Counted from the stretch's first letter, positions 9,530-25,500 are shown. The stretch is DNA of 64,000 bases from Strongylocentrotus droebachiensis (GCA_035222895.1 JAVYIG010000897.1:310001-374000), one strand, 5' to 3'. Notes: a model not told the origin generated them from the letters alone. Program-made: numbers and translations.

Positions 9530-11618
9530 GTGTTTGGTAAAAGGGTGTTGTGAACCCACATCACACAGCTCTCTGCACTCTTCTCAAACATTACAGCCAT
9601 TCCCCCACCCCTCCCTCCCCTCACACAGGTGTAATCTTATATCAGCTGGTGGTAAAAGGGTGTACGTGCACCCACATCACACAGCTCTCAGCACTCTTCT
9701 CAAACATGACACCCCCCCCACCCCTACACACAGGTGTAATCATATATCAGCTGGTGGTAAAAGGGTGTTGTGAACCTATACTACATCACACATCTCTCAG
9801 CATTCTTCTCAAATATGACGACACCCCCCCCCCCCACCCCTACACACAGGTGTATTCATATATCAGTTGGTGGTAAAAGGGTGTTGTGAACCCACATCAC
9901 ACAGCTCTCTGCACTCTTCTCAAACATGACAACCTCCCCCTGCCTCCCCCCCCCTCCCTACACACAGGTGTAATCATATATCAGTTGGTGGTAAAAGGGT
10001 GTTGTGAACCCACATCACACAGCTCTCTGCACACTTTTCAAACATGACAACCTCCCCCTGCCTCCCCCCCCCTACACATAGGTGTATGGTAAAAGGGTGT
10101 TGTGAACCCACATCACACAGCTCTCTTCTCAAACATGACAATCTCCCCCTGCCTCCCCCCCCCTACACACAGGTGTATGGTAAAAGGCTGTTGTGAACCC
10201 ACATCACACAGCTCTCTGGACTCTTCTCAAACATGACAACCTCCTCCTGCCTCCCCCCCCTTACACACAGGTGTTTGGTAAAAGGGTGTTGTGAACCCAC
10301 ATCACACAGCTCTCTGCACTCTTCTCAAACATTACAGCCATTCCCCCACCCCTCCCTCCCCTCACACAGGTGTAATCTTATATCAGCTGGTGGTAAAAGG
10401 GTGTACGTGCACCCACATCACACAGCTCTCAGCACTCTTCTCAAACATGACACCCCCCCCACCCCTACACACAGGTGTAATCATATATCAGCTGGTGGTA
10501 AAAGGGTGTTGTGAACCTATACTACATCACACATCTCTCAGCATTCTTCTCAAATATGACGACACCCCCCCACCCCTACACACAGGTGTAATCATATATC
10601 AGTTGGTGGCAAAAGGGTGTTGTGAACCCACATCACACAGCTCTCTGCACTCTTCTCAAACATGAAAACCTCCCCCTGCCTCCCCCCCTCCCTACACACA
10701 GGTGTAATCATATATCAGTTGGTGGTAAAAAGGTGTTGTGAACCCACATCACACAGCTCTCTGCACTCTTCTCAAACATGACAACCCTCCCCTGCATCCC
10801 CCCCCCCTACACACAGGTGTATGGTAAAAGGCTGTTGTGAACCCACATCACACAGCTCTCTGGACTCTTCTCAAACATGACAACTCCCACTGCCTCCCCC
10901 CCCCCTACACACAGGTGTATGGTAAAAGGCTGTTGTGAACCCACACCACACAGCTCTCTGCACTCTTCTCAAACATGACAACCTCCCCCTGCCTCCCCCC
11001 CCCCTACACACAGGTGTATGGTAAAAGGCTGTTGTGAACCCACATCACACAGCTCTTTGGACTCTTCTCAAACATGACAACCTCCTCCTGCCTCGCCCCC
11101 TTACACACAGGTGTTTGGTAAAAGGGTGTTGTGAACCCACATCACACAGCTCTCAGCACTATTCTCAAACATGACAACCTCCCCCTGCCTCCCCCCCCCT
11201 TACACACAGGTGTTTGGTAAAAGGGTGTTGTGAACCCACATCACACAGCTCTCAGCACTATTCTCAAACATGACAACCTCCCCCTGCCTCCCCTCCTCCC
11301 CCCTACACACAGGTGTAATCTTATATCAGTTGGTGGTAAAAGGGTGTTGTGAACCCACATCACACAGCTCTCTGCACACTTTTCAAACATGACAACCTCC
11401 CCCTGCCTCCCCCCCCCCCCTACACATAGGTGTATGGTAAAAGGGTGTTGTGAACCCACATCACACAGCTCTCTTCTCAAACATGACAATCTCCCCCTGC
11501 CTCCCCCCCCCTACACACAGGTGTATGGTAAAAGGCTGTTGTGAACCCACATCACACAGCTCTCTGGACTCTTCTCAAACATGACAACCTCCTCCTGCCT
11601 CCCCCCCCTTACACACAG
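9530..11618. repeat. Second-order block 3 (2.1 kb, internally deleted)
   Basis: It starts with a 741-bp unit (9530-10270), a truncated unit and the tail marker at 11090. After the CTCCCCTCCTCC tail monomer, the long monomer at about 11311 changes part-way (TTATATCAGTTGG, then GCACACTTTTC) into monomers 5-7 of the 742-bp unit. This skips several monomers present in block 2. The junction inside a monomer is what an unequal crossover leaves behind. Confidence 0.7.
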
Positions 11619-13028
11619 GTGTTTGGTAAAAGGGTGTTGTGAACCCACATCACACAGCTCTCTGCACTCTTCTCAAACATTACAGCCATTCCCCCACCCC
11701 TCCCTCCCCTCACACAGGTGTAATCTTATATCAGCTGGTGGTAAAAGGGTGTACGTGCACCCACATCACACAGCTCTCAGCACTCTTCTCAAACATGACA
11801 CCCCCCCCACCCCTACACACAGGTGTAATCATATATCAGCTGGTGGTAAAAGGGTGTTGTGAACCTATACTACATCACACATCTCTCAGCATTCTTCTCA
11901 AATATGACGACACCCCCCCACCCCTACACACAGGTGTAATCATATATCAGTTGGTGGCAAAAGGGTGTTGTGAACCCACATCACACAGCTCTCTGCACTC
12001 TTCTCAAACATGAAAACCTCCCCCTGCCTCCCCCCCTCCCTACACACAGGTGTAATCATATATCAGTTGGTGGTAAAAAGGTGTTGTGAACCCACATCAC
12101 ACAGCTCTCTGCACTCTTCTCAAACATGACAACCCTCCCCTGCATCCCCCCCCCCTACACACAGGTGTATGGTAAAAGGCTGTTGTGAACCCACATCACA
12201 CAGCTCTCTGGACTCTTCTCAAACATGACAACTCCCACTGCCTCCCCCCCCCCCCTACACACAGGTGTATGGTAAAAGGCTGTTGTGAACCCACACCACA
12301 CAGCTCTCTGCACTCTTCTCAAACATGACAACCTCCCCCTGCCTCCCCCCCCCCTACACACAGGTGTATGGTAAAAGGCTGTTGTGAACCCACATCACAC
12401 AGCTCTTTGGACTCTTCTCAAACATGACAACCTCCTCCTGCCTCGCCCCCTTACACACAGGTGTTTGGTAAAAGGGTGTTGTGAACCCACATCACACAGC
12501 TCTCAGCACTATTCTCAAACATGACAACCTCCCCCTGCCTCCCCCCCCCCCCTTACACACAGGTGTTTGGTAAAAGGGTGTTGTGAACCCACATCACACA
12601 GCTCTCAGCACTATTCTCAAACATGACAACCTCCCCCTGCCTCCCCTCCTCCCCCCTACACACAGGTGTAATCTTATATCAGCTGGTGGTAAAAGGGTGT
12701 TGTTAACCTACATCACACAGCTCTCTGCACTCTTCTCAAACATGACATCCTCCTCCTGCCTCCCCCCCTACACACAGGTGTAATCATATATCAGCTGGTG
12801 GTAAAAGGGTGTTGTGAACCCACATCACACAGCTCTTTGCACTCTTCTCAAACATGACAACCTCCCCCTGCCCCCCTCCCCCCTACACACAGGTGTAATC
12901 ATATATCAGCTGGTGGTAAAAGGGTGTTGTGAACCCACATCACACAGCTCTTTGGACTCCCCTCAAACATGACAACATCCCCCTGCCTCCCCCCCCCTCT
13001 ACACACAGGTGTATGGTAAAAGGGTGTT
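11619..13028. repeat. Fourth block, then switch to domain II monomers
   Basis: This repeats the truncated unit and tail (GCCTCGCC at 12440, CTCCCCTCCTCC near 12640). It then ends with a monomer containing GGACTCCCCTC and CAACATCCCC. From 13029 the monomer set changes: AAAAACATGAC, GAGCCCACATTACAC and GTATAAGGG variants appear, and the CATTACAGCC monomer is never seen again. Confidence 0.65.
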
Positions 13029-16000
13029 GTGAACCCACATCACACAGCTCTCTGGACTCTTCTCAAACATGACAACCTCCTCCTGCCTCCTCCCCCCCCC
13101 CCGACACACAGGTGTATGGTCAAAGGGTGTTGTGAACCCACATCACACAGCTCTCTGGACTCTTCTCAAAAACATGACAACCTCCTCCTGCCTCCCCCCC
13201 CCCCCCTACACACAAGTGTATGGTAAAATGGTGTTGTGAGCCCACATTACACAGCTCTCTGCACTCTTCTTAAAAACATGACAACCTCCTCCTGCCTCCC
13301 CCCCCCCCTACACACAGGTGTATGGTAAAAGGGTGTTGTGAACCCACATCACACAGCTCTCAGCACTCTTCTCAAACATGACAACCTCCTCCTGCCTCCC
13401 CCCCCCTACACACAGGTGTATGGTAAAAGGGTGTTGTGAACCCACATCACACAGCTCTCTGGACTCTTCTCAAACATGACAACCTCCTCCTGCCTCCCCC
13501 CCTACACACAGGTGTATGGTAAAAGGGTGTTGTGAACCCACATCACACAGCTCTCTGGACTCTTCTCAAAAACATGACAACCTCCTCCTGCCTCCCCCCC
13601 CCCTACACACAGGTGTATGGTAAAATGGTGTTGTGAGCCCACATTACACAGCTCTCTGCACTCTTCTTAAAAACATGACAACCTCCTCCTGCCTCCCCCC
13701 CCCCCTACACACAGGTGTATGGTAAAAGGGTGTTGTGAACCCACATCACACAGCTCTCTGCACTCTTCTCAAAAACATGACAACCTCCTCCTGCCTCCCC
13801 CCCTACACACAGGTGAATGGTAAAAGGGTGTTGTGAACCTATACTACATCACACATCTCTCAGCAGTCTTCTCAAACATGACGACCCCCCCCCACCCCTA
13901 CACACAGGTGTAATCATATATCAGTTGGTGGTAAAAGGGTGTTGTGAACCCACATCACACAGCTCTCTGCACTCTTCTCAAACATGACAACCTCCCCCTG
14001 CCTCATCCCCCCTCCCTACACACAGGTGTAATCATATATCAATTGGTGGTAAAAGGGTGTTGTGAACCCACATCACACAGCTCTCTGCACTCTTCTCAAA
14101 CATGACAACCCTCCCCTGCCCCCCCCCCTACACACAGGTGTATGGTATAAGGGTGTTGTGAACCCACATCACACAGCTATCTGGACTCTTCTCAAACATG
14201 ACAACCTCCTCCTGCCTCCCCCCTACACACAGGTGTATGGTAAAAGGGTGTTGTGAATCCACATCACACAGCTCTCGGGACTCTTCTCAAACATGACAAC
14301 CTCCTCCTGCCTCCCCCCCCCCCCTACACACAGGTGTATGGTAAAAGGGTGTTGTGAACCCACATCACACAGCTCTCAGCACTCTTCTCAAACATGACAA
14401 CCTCCTCCTGCCTCCCCCCCCCCTACACACAGGTGTACGGTAAAAGGGTGTTGTGAACCCACATCACACAGCTCTCTGCACTCTTCTCAAAAACATGACA
14501 ACCTCCTCCTGCCTCCCCCCCCCCCTACACACAGGTGAATGGTAAAAGGGTGTTGTGAACCCACATCACACAGCTCTCTGGACTCTTCTCAAACATGACG
14601 ACCCCCCCCACCCCTACACACAGGTGTAATCATATATCAGCTGGTGGTAAAAGGGTATTGTGAACCCACATCACACAGCTCTCAGCACTCTTCTCAAACA
14701 TGACAACCTCCTCCTGCCTCCCCCCCCCCTACACACAGGTGTACGGTAAAAGGGTGTTGTGAACCCACATCACACAGCTCTCTGCACTCTTCTCAAAAAC
14801 ATGACAACCTCCTCCTGCCTCCCCCCCCCCCTACACACAGGTGTATGGTAAAAGGGTGTTGTGAACCCACATCACACAGCTCTCAGCACTCTTCTCAAAC
14901 ATGACGACCCCCCCCACCCCTACACACAGGTGTAATCATATATCAGCTGGTGGTAAAAGGGTATTGTGAACCCACATCACACAGCTCTCTGGACTCCCCT
15001 CAAACATGACAACATCCCCCTGCCTCCCCCCCCCCTACACACAGGTGTATGGTAAAAGGCTGTTGTAAACCCACATCACACAGCTCTCTGGACTCTTCTC
15101 AAACATGACAACCTCCTCCTGCCTCCCCCCCTTACACACAGGTGTTTGGTAAAAGGGTGTTGTGAACCCACATCACACAGCTCTCAGCACTATTCTCAAA
15201 CATGACAACCTCCCCCTGCCTCCCCTCCTCCCCCCTACACACAGGTGTAATCTTATATCAGCTGGTGGTTAAAGGGTGTTGTTAACCTACATCACACAGC
15301 TCTCTGCACTCTTCTCAAACATGACATCCTCCTCCTGCCTCCCCCCCTACACACAGGTGTAATCATATATCAGCTGGTGGTAAAAGGGTGTTGTGAACCC
15401 ACATCACACAGCTCCTTGCACTCTTCTCAAACATGACAACCTCCCCCTGCCCCCCTCCCCCCTACACACAGGTGTAATCATATATCAGCTGGTGGTAAAA
15501 GGGTGTTGTGAACCCACATCACACAGCTCTCTGGACTCCCCTCAAACATGACAACATCCCCCTGCCTCCCCCCCCCCCCCCCTCTACACACAGGTGTATG
15601 GTAAAAGGGTGTTGTGAACCCACATCACACAGCTCTCTGGACTCTTCTCAAACATGACAACCTCCTCCTGCCTCCTCCCCCCCCCCCCGACACACAGGTG
15701 TATGGTCAAAGGGTGTTGTGAACCCACATCACACAGCTCTCTGGACTCTTCTCAAACATGACAACCTCCTCCTGCCTCCCCCCCTACACACAGGTGTATG
15801 GTAAAAGGGTGTTGTGAACCCACATCACACAGCTCTCAGCACTCTTCTCAAACATGACAACCCCCCCCCACCCCTACACACAGGTGTAATCATATATCAG
15901 CTGGTGGTAAAAGGGTGTTGTGAACCTATACTACATCACACATCTCTCAGCAGTCTTCTCAAACATGACGACCCCCCCCCCACCCCTACACACAGGTGTA

Positions 16001-16550
16001 ATCATATATCAGTTGGTGGTAAAAGGGTGTTGTGAACCCACATCACACAGCTCTCTGCACTCTTCTCAAACATGACAACCTCCCCCTGCCTCACCCCCCC
16101 CCTCCCTACACACAGGTGTAATCATATATCAATTGGTGGTAAAAGGGTGTTGTGAACCCACACCACACAGCTCTCTGGACTCCCCTCAAACATGACAACA
16201 TCCCCCTGCCTCCCCCCCTACACACAGGTGTATGGTAAAAGGGTGTTGTGAACCCACATCACACAGCTCTCTGCACTCTTCTTAAAAACATGACAACCTC
16301 CTCCTGCCTCCCCCCCCCCCCCTACACACAGGTGTATGGTATAAGGGTGTTGTGAACCCACATCACACAGCTATCTGGACTCTTCTCAAACATGACAACC
16401 TCCTCCTGCCTCCCCCCTACACACAGGTGAATGGTAAAAGGGTGTTGTGAACCCACATCACACAGCTCTCAGCACTCTTCTCAAACATGACGACCCCCCC
16501 ACCCCTACACACAGGTGTAATCATATATCAGCTGGTGGTAAAAGGGTGTT
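13029..16550. repeat. Domain II start: mixed monomers, irregular order
   Basis: Short-class monomers dominate, with diagnostic variants AAAAACATGACAACC, CTTCTTAAAAACATG, GTGAGCCCACATTACAC, GTGTACGG and GGTGAATGG. Between about 14990 and 15640 a run of domain I-type monomers reappears. It includes GTGTTTGG at 15142, CTCCCCTCCTCC near 15228 and GGACTCCCCTC near 15533. The order is less regular than on either side, so this looks like a recombination zone between the two domains. Confidence 0.6.
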
Positions 16551-19500
16551 GTGAACCCACATCACACAGCTCTCTGCACTCTTCTCAAACATGACAACCT
16601 CCCCCTGCCTCACCCCCCCTCCCTACACACAGGTGTAATCATATATCAATTGGTGGTAAAAGGGTGTTGTGAACCCACATCACACAGCTCTCTGCACTCT
16701 TCTCAAAAACAAGACAACCTCCTCCTGCCTCCCCCCCTACACACAGGTGAATGGTAAAAGGGTGTTGTGAACCCACATCACACAGCTCTCAGCACTCTTC
16801 TCAAACATGACGACCCCCCCCACCCCTACACACAGGTGTAATCATATATCAGCTGGTGGTAAAAGGGTGTTGTGAACCTATACTACATCACACATCTCTC
16901 AGCAGTCTTCTCAAACATGACGACCCCCCCCCACCCCTACACACAGGTGTAATCATATATCAGTTGGTGGTAAAAGGGTGTTGTGAACCCACATCACACA
17001 GCTCTCTGCACTCTTCTCAAACATGACAACCTCCCCCTGCCTCACCCCCCTCCCTACACACAGGTGTAATCATATATCAATTGGTGGTAAAAGGGTGTTG
17101 TGAACCCACATCACACAGCTCTCTGCACTCTTCTCAAACATGACAACCCTCCCCTGCCTCCCCCCCCCCCCCTACACACAGGTGTATGGTATAAGGGTGT
17201 TGTGAACCCACATCACACAGCTATCTGGACTCTTCTCAAACATGACAACCTCCTCCTGCCTCCCCCCTACACACAGGTGTATGGTAAAAGGGTGTTGTGA
17301 ACCCACATCACACAGCTCTCAGGACTCTTCTCAAACATGACAACCTCCTCCTGCCTCCCCCCCTACACACAGGTGTATGGTAAAAGGGTGTTGTGAACCC
17401 ACATCACACAGCTCTCTGGACTCTTCTCAAAAACATGACAACCTCCTCCTGCCTCCCCCCCTACACACAGATGTATGGTAAAAGGGTGTTGTGAGCCCAC
17501 ATTACACAGCTCTCTGCACTCTTCTTAAAAACATGACAACCTCCTCCTGCCTCCCCCCCCCCCTACACACAGGTGTATGGTAAAAGGGTGTTGTGAACCC
17601 ACATCACACAGCTCTCAGCACTCTTCTCAAACATGACAACCTCCTCCTGCCTCCCCCCCCCCCTACACACAGGTGTACGGTAAAAGGGTGTTGTGAACCC
17701 ACATCACACAGCTCTCTGCACTCTTCTCAAACATGACATCCTCCTCCTGCCTCCCCCCCTACACATAGGTGTAATCATATATCAGCTGGTGGTAAAAGGG
17801 TGTTGTGAACCCACATCACACAGCTCTCTGCACTCTTCTCAAACATGACAACCTCCTCCTGCCTCCCCCCCTACACACAGGTGTATGGTAAAAGGGTGTT
17901 GTGAACCCACATCACACAGCTCTCAGCACTCTTCTCAAACATGACGACCCCCCCCCCCCCACCCCTACACACAGGTGTAATCATATATCAGTTGGTGGTA
18001 AAAGGGTGTTGTGAACCCACATCACACAGCTCTCTGCACTCTTCTCAAACATGACAACCTCCTCCTGCCTCCCCCCCTACACACAGGTGTATGGTAAAAG
18101 GGTGTTGTGAACCCACATCACACAGCTCTCTGGACTCTTCTCAAAAACATGACAACCTCCTCCTGCCTCCCCCCCTAGACACAGATGTATGGTAAAAGGG
18201 TGTTGTGAGCCCACATTACACAGCTCTCTGCACTCTTCTTAAAAACATGACAACCTCCTCCTGCCTCCCCCCCCCTACACACAGGTGTATGGTAAAAGGG
18301 TGTTGTGAACCCACATCACACAGCTCTCAGCACTCTTCTCAAACATGACAACCTCCTCCTGCCTCCCCCCCCCTACACACAGGTGTACGGTAAAAGGGTG
18401 TTGTGAACCCACATCACACAGCTCTCTGCACTCTTCTCAAACATGACATCCTCCTCCTGCCTCCCCCCCTACACACAGGTGTAATCATATATCAGCTGGT
18501 GGTAAAAGGGTGTTGTGAACCCACATCACACAGCTCCTTGCACTCTTCTCAAACATGACAACCTCCCCCTGCCCCCCTCCCCCCTACACACAGGTGTAAT
18601 CATATATCAGCTGGTGGTAAAAGGGTGTTGTGAACCCACATCACACAGCTCTCTGGACTCCCCTCAAACATGACAACATCCCCCTGCCTCCCCCCCCCCC
18701 CTCTACACACAGGTGTATGGTAAAAGGGTGTTGTGAACCCACATCACACAGCTCTCTGGACTCTTCTCAAACATGACAACCTCCTCCTGCCTCCTCCCCC
18801 CCCCGACACACAGGTGTATGGTCAAAGGGTGTTGTGAACCCACATCACACAGCTCTCTGGACTCTTCTCAAACATGACAACCTCCTCCTGCCTCCCCCCC
18901 TACACACAGGTGTATGGTAAAAGGGTGTTGTGAACCCACATCACACAGCTCTCAGCACTCTTCTCAAACATGACAACCCCCCCCCCACCCCTACACACAG
19001 GTGTAATCATATATCAGCTGGTGGTAAAAGGGTGTTGTGAACCTATACTACATCACACATCTCTCAGCAGTCTTCTCAAACATGACGACCCCCCCCCCAC
19101 CCCTACACACAGGTGTAATCATATATCAGTTGGTGGTAAAAGGGTGTTGTGAACCCACATCACACAGCTCTCTGCACTCTTCTCAAACATGACAACCTCC
19201 CCCTGCCTCACCCCCCCTCCCTACACACAGGTGTAATCATATATCAATTGGTGGTAAAAGGGTGTTGTGAACCCACACCACACAGCTCTCTGGACTCCCC
19301 TCAAACATGACAACATCCCCCTGCCTCCCCCCCTACACACAGGTGTATGGTAAAAGGGTGTTGTGAACCCACATCACACAGCTCTCTGCACTCTTCTTAA
19401 AAACATGACAACCTCCTCCTGCCTCCCCCCCCCCCCCCTACACACAGGTGTATGGTATAAGGGTGTTGTGAACCCACATCACACAGCTATCTGGACTCTT

Positions 19501-22500
19501 CTCAAACATGACAACCTCCTCCTGCCTCCCCCCTACACACAGGTGAATGGTAAAAGGGTGTTGTGAACCCACATCACACAGCTCTCAGCACTCTTCTCAA
19601 ACATGACGACCCCCCCCACCCCTACACACAGGTGTAATCATATATCAGCTGGTGGTAAAAGGGTGTTGTGAACCCACATCACACAGCTCTCTGCACTCTT
19701 CTCAAACATGACAACCTCCCCCTGCCTCACCCCCCCTCCCTACACACAGGTGTAATCATATATCAATTGGTGGTAAAAGGGTGTTGTGAACCCACATCAC
19801 ACAGCTCTCTGCACTCTTCTCAAAAACAAGACAACCTCCTCCTGCCTCCCCCCCTACACACAGGTGAATGGTAAAAGGGTGTTGTGAACCCACATCACAC
19901 AGCTCTCAGCACTCTTCTCAAACATGACGACCCCCCCCACCCCTACACACAGGTGTAATCATATATCAGCTGGTGGTAAAAGGGTGTTGTGAACCTATAC
20001 TACATCACACATCTCTCAGCAGTCTTCTCAAACATGACGACCCCCCCCCACCCCTACACACAGGTGTAATCATATATCAGTTGGTGGTAAAAGGGTGTTG
20101 TGAACCCACATCACACAGCTCTCTGCACTCTTCTCAAACATGACAACCTCCCCCTGCCTCACCCCCCTCCCTACACACAGGTGTAATCATATATCAATTG
20201 GTGGTAAAAGGGTGTTGTGAACCCACATCACACAGCTCTCTGCACTCTTCTCAAACATGACAACCCTCCCCTGCCTCCCCCCCCCCCTACACACAGGTGT
20301 ATGGTATAAGGGTGTTGTGAACCCACATCACACAGCTATCTGGACTCTTCTCAAACATGACAACCTCCTCCTGCCTCCCCCCTACACACAGGTGTATGGT
20401 AAAAGGGTGTTGTGAACCCACATCACACAGCTCTCAGGACTCTTCTCAAACATGACAACCTCCTCCTGCCTCCCCCCCTACACACAGGTGTATGGTAAAA
20501 GGGTGTTGTGAACCCACATCACACAGCTCTCTGGACTCTTCTCAAAAACATGACAACCTCCTCCTGCCTCCCCCCCTACACACAGATGTATGGTAAAAGG
20601 GTGTTGTGAGCCCACATTACACAGCTCTCTGCACTCTTCTTAAAAACATGACAACCTCCTCCTGCCTCCCCCCCCCCTACACACAGGTGTATGGTAAAAG
20701 GGTGTTGTGAACCCACATCACACAGCTCTCAGCACTCTTCTCAAACATGACAACCTCCTCCTGCCTCCCCCCCCCTACACACAGGTGTACGGTAAAAGGG
20801 TGTTGTGAACCCACATCACACAGCTCTCTGCACTCTTCTCAAACATGACATCCTCCTCCTGCCTCCCCCCCTACACATAGGTGTAATCATATATCAGCTG
20901 GTGGTAAAAGGGTGTTGTGAACCCACATCACACAGCTCTCTGCACTCTTCTCAAACATGACAACCTCCTCCTGCCTCCCCCCCTACACACAGGTGTATGG
21001 TAAAAGGGTGTTGTGAACCCACATCACACAGCTCTCAGCACTCTTCTCAAACATGACGACCCCCCCCCCCACCCCTACACACAGGTGTAATCATATATCA
21101 GCTGGTGGTAAAAGGGTGTTGTGAACCTATACTACATCACACATCTCTCAGCAGTCTTCTCAAACATGACGACCCCCCCCCCACCCCTACACACAGGTGT
21201 AATCATATATCAGTTGGTGGTAAAAGGGTGTTGTGAACCCACATCACACAGCTCTCTGCACTCTTCTCAAACATGACAACCTCCTCCTGCCTCCCCCCCT
21301 ACACACAGGTGTATGGTAAAAGGGTGTTGTGAACCCACATCACACAGCTCTCTGGACTCTTCTCAAAAACATGACAACCTCCTCCTGCCTCCCCCCCTAG
21401 ACACAGATGTATGGTAAAAGGGTGTTGTGAGCCCACATTACACAGCTCTCTGCACTCTTCTTAAAAACATGACAACCTCCTCCTGCCTCCCCCCCCCTAC
21501 ACACAGGTGTATGGTAAAAGGGTGTTGTGAACCCACATCACACAGCTCTCAGCACTCTTCTCAAACATGACAACCTCCTCCTGCCTCCCCCCCCCTACAC
21601 ACAGGTGTACGGTAAAAGGGTGTTGTGAACCCACATCACACAGCTCTCTGCACTCTTCTCAAACATGACATCCTCCTCCTGCCTCCCCCCCTACACATAG
21701 GTGTAATCATATATCAGCTGGTGGTAAAAGGGTGTTGTGAACCCACATCACACAGCTCTCTGCACTCTTCTCAAACATGACAACCTCCTCCTGCCTCCCC
21801 CCCTACACACAGGTGTATGGTAAAAGGGTGTTGTGAACCCACATCACACAGCTCTCAGCACTCTTCTCAAACATGACGACCCCCCCCCCACCCCTACACA
21901 CAGGTGTAATCATATATCAGCTGGTGGTAAAAGGGTGTTGTGAACCTATACTACATCACACATCTCTCAGCAGTCTTCTCAAACATGACGACCCCCCCCC
22001 CCCACCCCTACACACAGGTGTAATCATATATCAGTTGGTGGTAAAAGGGTGTTGTGAACCCACATCACACAGCTCTCTGCACTCTTCTCAAACATGACAA
22101 CCTCCCCCTGCCTCACCCCCCCCCTTCCCTACACACAGGTGTAATCATATATCAATTGGTGGTAAAAGGGTGTTGTGAACCCACATCACACAGCTCTCTA
22201 CACTCTTCTCAAACATGACAACCCTCCCCTGCCTCCCCCCCCCCCCTACACACAGGTGTAAGGTATAAGGGTGTTGTGAACCCACATCACACAGCTATCT
22301 GGACTCTTCTCAAACATGACAAGCTCCTCCTGCCTCCCCCCTACACACAGGTGTATGGTAAAAGGGTGTTGTGAACCCACATCACATAGCTCTCAGCACT
22401 CTTCTCAAACATGACAACCTCCTCCTGCCTCCCCCCCCCCCTACACACAGGTGTATGGTAAAAGGGTGTTGTGAACCCACATCACACAGCTCTCTGGACT

Positions 22501-25500
22501 CTTCTCAAAAACATGACAACCTCCTCCTGCCTCCCCCCCCCCTACACACAGGTGTATGGTAAAAGGGTGTTGTGAACCCAAATCACACAGCTCTCAGCAC
22601 TCTTCTCAAACATGACAACCCCCCCCCACCCCTACACACAGGTGTAATCATATATCAGCTGGTGGTAAAAGGGTGTTGTGAACCTATACTACATCACACA
22701 TCTCTCAGCAGTCTTCTCAAACATGACGACCCCCCCCCCCCCACCCCTACACACAGGTGTAATCATATATCAGTTGGTGGTAAAAGGGTGTTGTGAACCC
22801 ACATCACACAGCTCTCTGCACTCTTCTCAAACATGACAACCTCCCCCTGCCTCACCCCCCCCTCCCTACACACAGGTGTAATCATATATCAATTGGTGGT
22901 AAAAGGGTGTTGTGAACCCACACCACACAGCTCTCTGGACTCCCCTCAAACATGACAACATCCCCCTGCCTCCCCCCCTACACACAGGTGTATGGTAAAA
23001 GGGTGTTGTGAACCCACATCACACAGCTCTCTGCACTCTTCTTAAAAACATGACAACCTCCTCCTGCCTCCCCCCCCCCCCTACACACAGGTGTATGGTA
23101 TAAGGGTGTTGTGAACCCACATCACACAGCTATCTGGACTCTTCTCAAACATGACAACCTCCTCCTGCCTCCCCCCTACACACAGGTGAATGGTAAAAGG
23201 GTGTTGTGAACCCACATCACACAGCTCTCAGCACTCTTCTCAAACATGACGACCCCCCCCACCCCTACACACAGGTGTAATCATATATCAGCTGGTGGTA
23301 AAAGGGTGTTGTGAACCCACATCACACAGCTCTCTGCACTCTTCTCAAACATGACAACCTCCCCCTGCCTCACCCCCCCTCCCTACACACAGGTGTAATC
23401 ATATATCAATTGGTGGTAAAAGGGTGTTGTGAACCCACATCACACAGCTCTCTGCACTCTTCTCAAAAACAAGACAACCTCCTCCTGCCTCCCCCCCTAC
23501 ACACAGGTGAATGGTAAAAGGGTGTTGTGAACCCACATCACACAGCTCTCAGCACTCTTCTCAAACATGACGACCCCCCCCACCCCTACACACAGGTGTA
23601 ATCATATATCAGCTGGTGGTAAAAGGGTGTTGTGAACCTATACTACATCACACATCTCTCAGCAGTCTTCTCAAACATGACGACCCCCCCCCCACCCCTA
23701 CACACAGGTGTAATCATATATCAGTTGGTGGTAAAAGGGTGTTGTGAACCCACATCACACAGCTCTCTGCACTCTTCTCAAACATGACAACCTCCCCCTG
23801 CCTCACCCCCCTCCCTACACACAGGTGTAATCATATATCAATTGGTGGTAAAAGGGTGTTGTGAACCCACATCACACAGCTCTCTGCACTCTTCTCAAAC
23901 ATGACAACCCTCCCCTGCCTCCCCCCCCCCTACACACAGGTGTATGGTATAAGGGTGTTGTGAACCCACATCACACAGCTATCTGGACTCTTCTCAAACA
24001 TGACAACCTCCTCCTGCCTCCCCCCTACACACAGGTGTATGGTAAAAGGGTGTTGTGAACCCACATCACACAGCTCTCAGGACTCTTCTCAAACATGACA
24101 ACCTCCTCCTGCCTCCCCCCCTACACACAGGTGTATGGTAAAAGGGTGTTGTGAACCCACATCACACAGCTCTCTGGACTCTTCTCAAAAACATGACAAC
24201 CTCCTCCTGCCTCCCCCCCTACACACAGATGTATGGTAAAAGGGTGTTGTGAGCCCACATTACACAGCTCTCTGAACTCTTCTTAAAAACATGACAACCT
24301 CCTCCTGCCTCCCCCCCCCCTACACACAGGTGTATGGTAAAAGGGTGTTGTGAACCCACATCACACAGCTCTCAGCACTCTTCTCAAACATGACAACCTC
24401 CTCCTGCCTCCCCCCCCCTACACACAGGTGTACGGTAAAAGGGTGTTGTGAACCCACATCACACAGCTCTCTGCACTCTTCTCAAACATGACATCCTCCT
24501 CCTGCCTCCCCCCCTACACATAGGTGTAATCATATATCAGCTGGTGGTAAAAGGGTGTTGTGAACCCACATCACACAGCTCTCTGCACTCTTCTCAAACA
24601 TGACAACCTCCTCCTGCCTCCCCCCCTACACACAGGTGTATGGTAAAAGGGTGTTGTGAACCCACATCACACAGCTCTCAGCACTCTTCTCAAACATGAC
24701 GACCCCCCCCCCCACCCCTACACACAGGTGTAATCATATATCAGCTGGTGGTAAAAGGGTGTTGTGAACCTATACTACATCACACATCTCTCAGCAGTCT
24801 TCTCAAACATGACGACCCCCCCCCCCCACCCCTACACACAGGTGTAATCATATATCAGTTGGTGGTAAAAGGGTGTTGTGAACCCACATCACACAGCTCT
24901 CTGCACTCTTCTCAAACATGACAACCTCCTCCTGCCTCCCCCCCTACACACAGGTGTATGGTAAAAGGGTGTTGTGAACCCACATCACACAGCTCTCTGG
25001 ACTCTTCTCAAAAACATGACAACCTCCTCCTGCCTCCCCCCCTAGACACAGATGTATGGTAAAAGGGTGTTGTGAGCCCACATTACACAGCTCTCTGCAC
25101 TCTTCTTAAAAACATGACAACCTCCTCCTGCCTCCCCCCCCCTACACACAGGTGTATGGTAAAAGGGTGTTGTGAACCCACATCACACAGCTCTCAGCAC
25201 TCTTCTCAAACATGACAACCTCCTCCTGCCTCCCCCCCCCTACACACAGGTGTACGGTAAAAGGGTGTTGTGAACCCACATCACACAGCTCTCTGCACTC
25301 TTCTCAAACATGACATCCTCCTCCTGCCTCCCCCCCTACACATAGGTGTAATCATATATCAGCTGGTGGTAAAAGGGTGTTGTGAACCCACATCACACAG
25401 CTCTCTGCACTCTTCTCAAACATGACAACCTCCTCCTGCCTCCCCCCCTACACACAGGTGTATGGTAAAAGGGTGTTGTGAACCCACATCACACAGCTCT

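Noticed and set aside
5971-12361. Minus-strand glycine-rich open frames (for example 5971-6207 and 11241-11489)
   Set aside because: The GGGG stretches are translations of the C-runs, and the frames shift with run length. They are shadows of the repeat.
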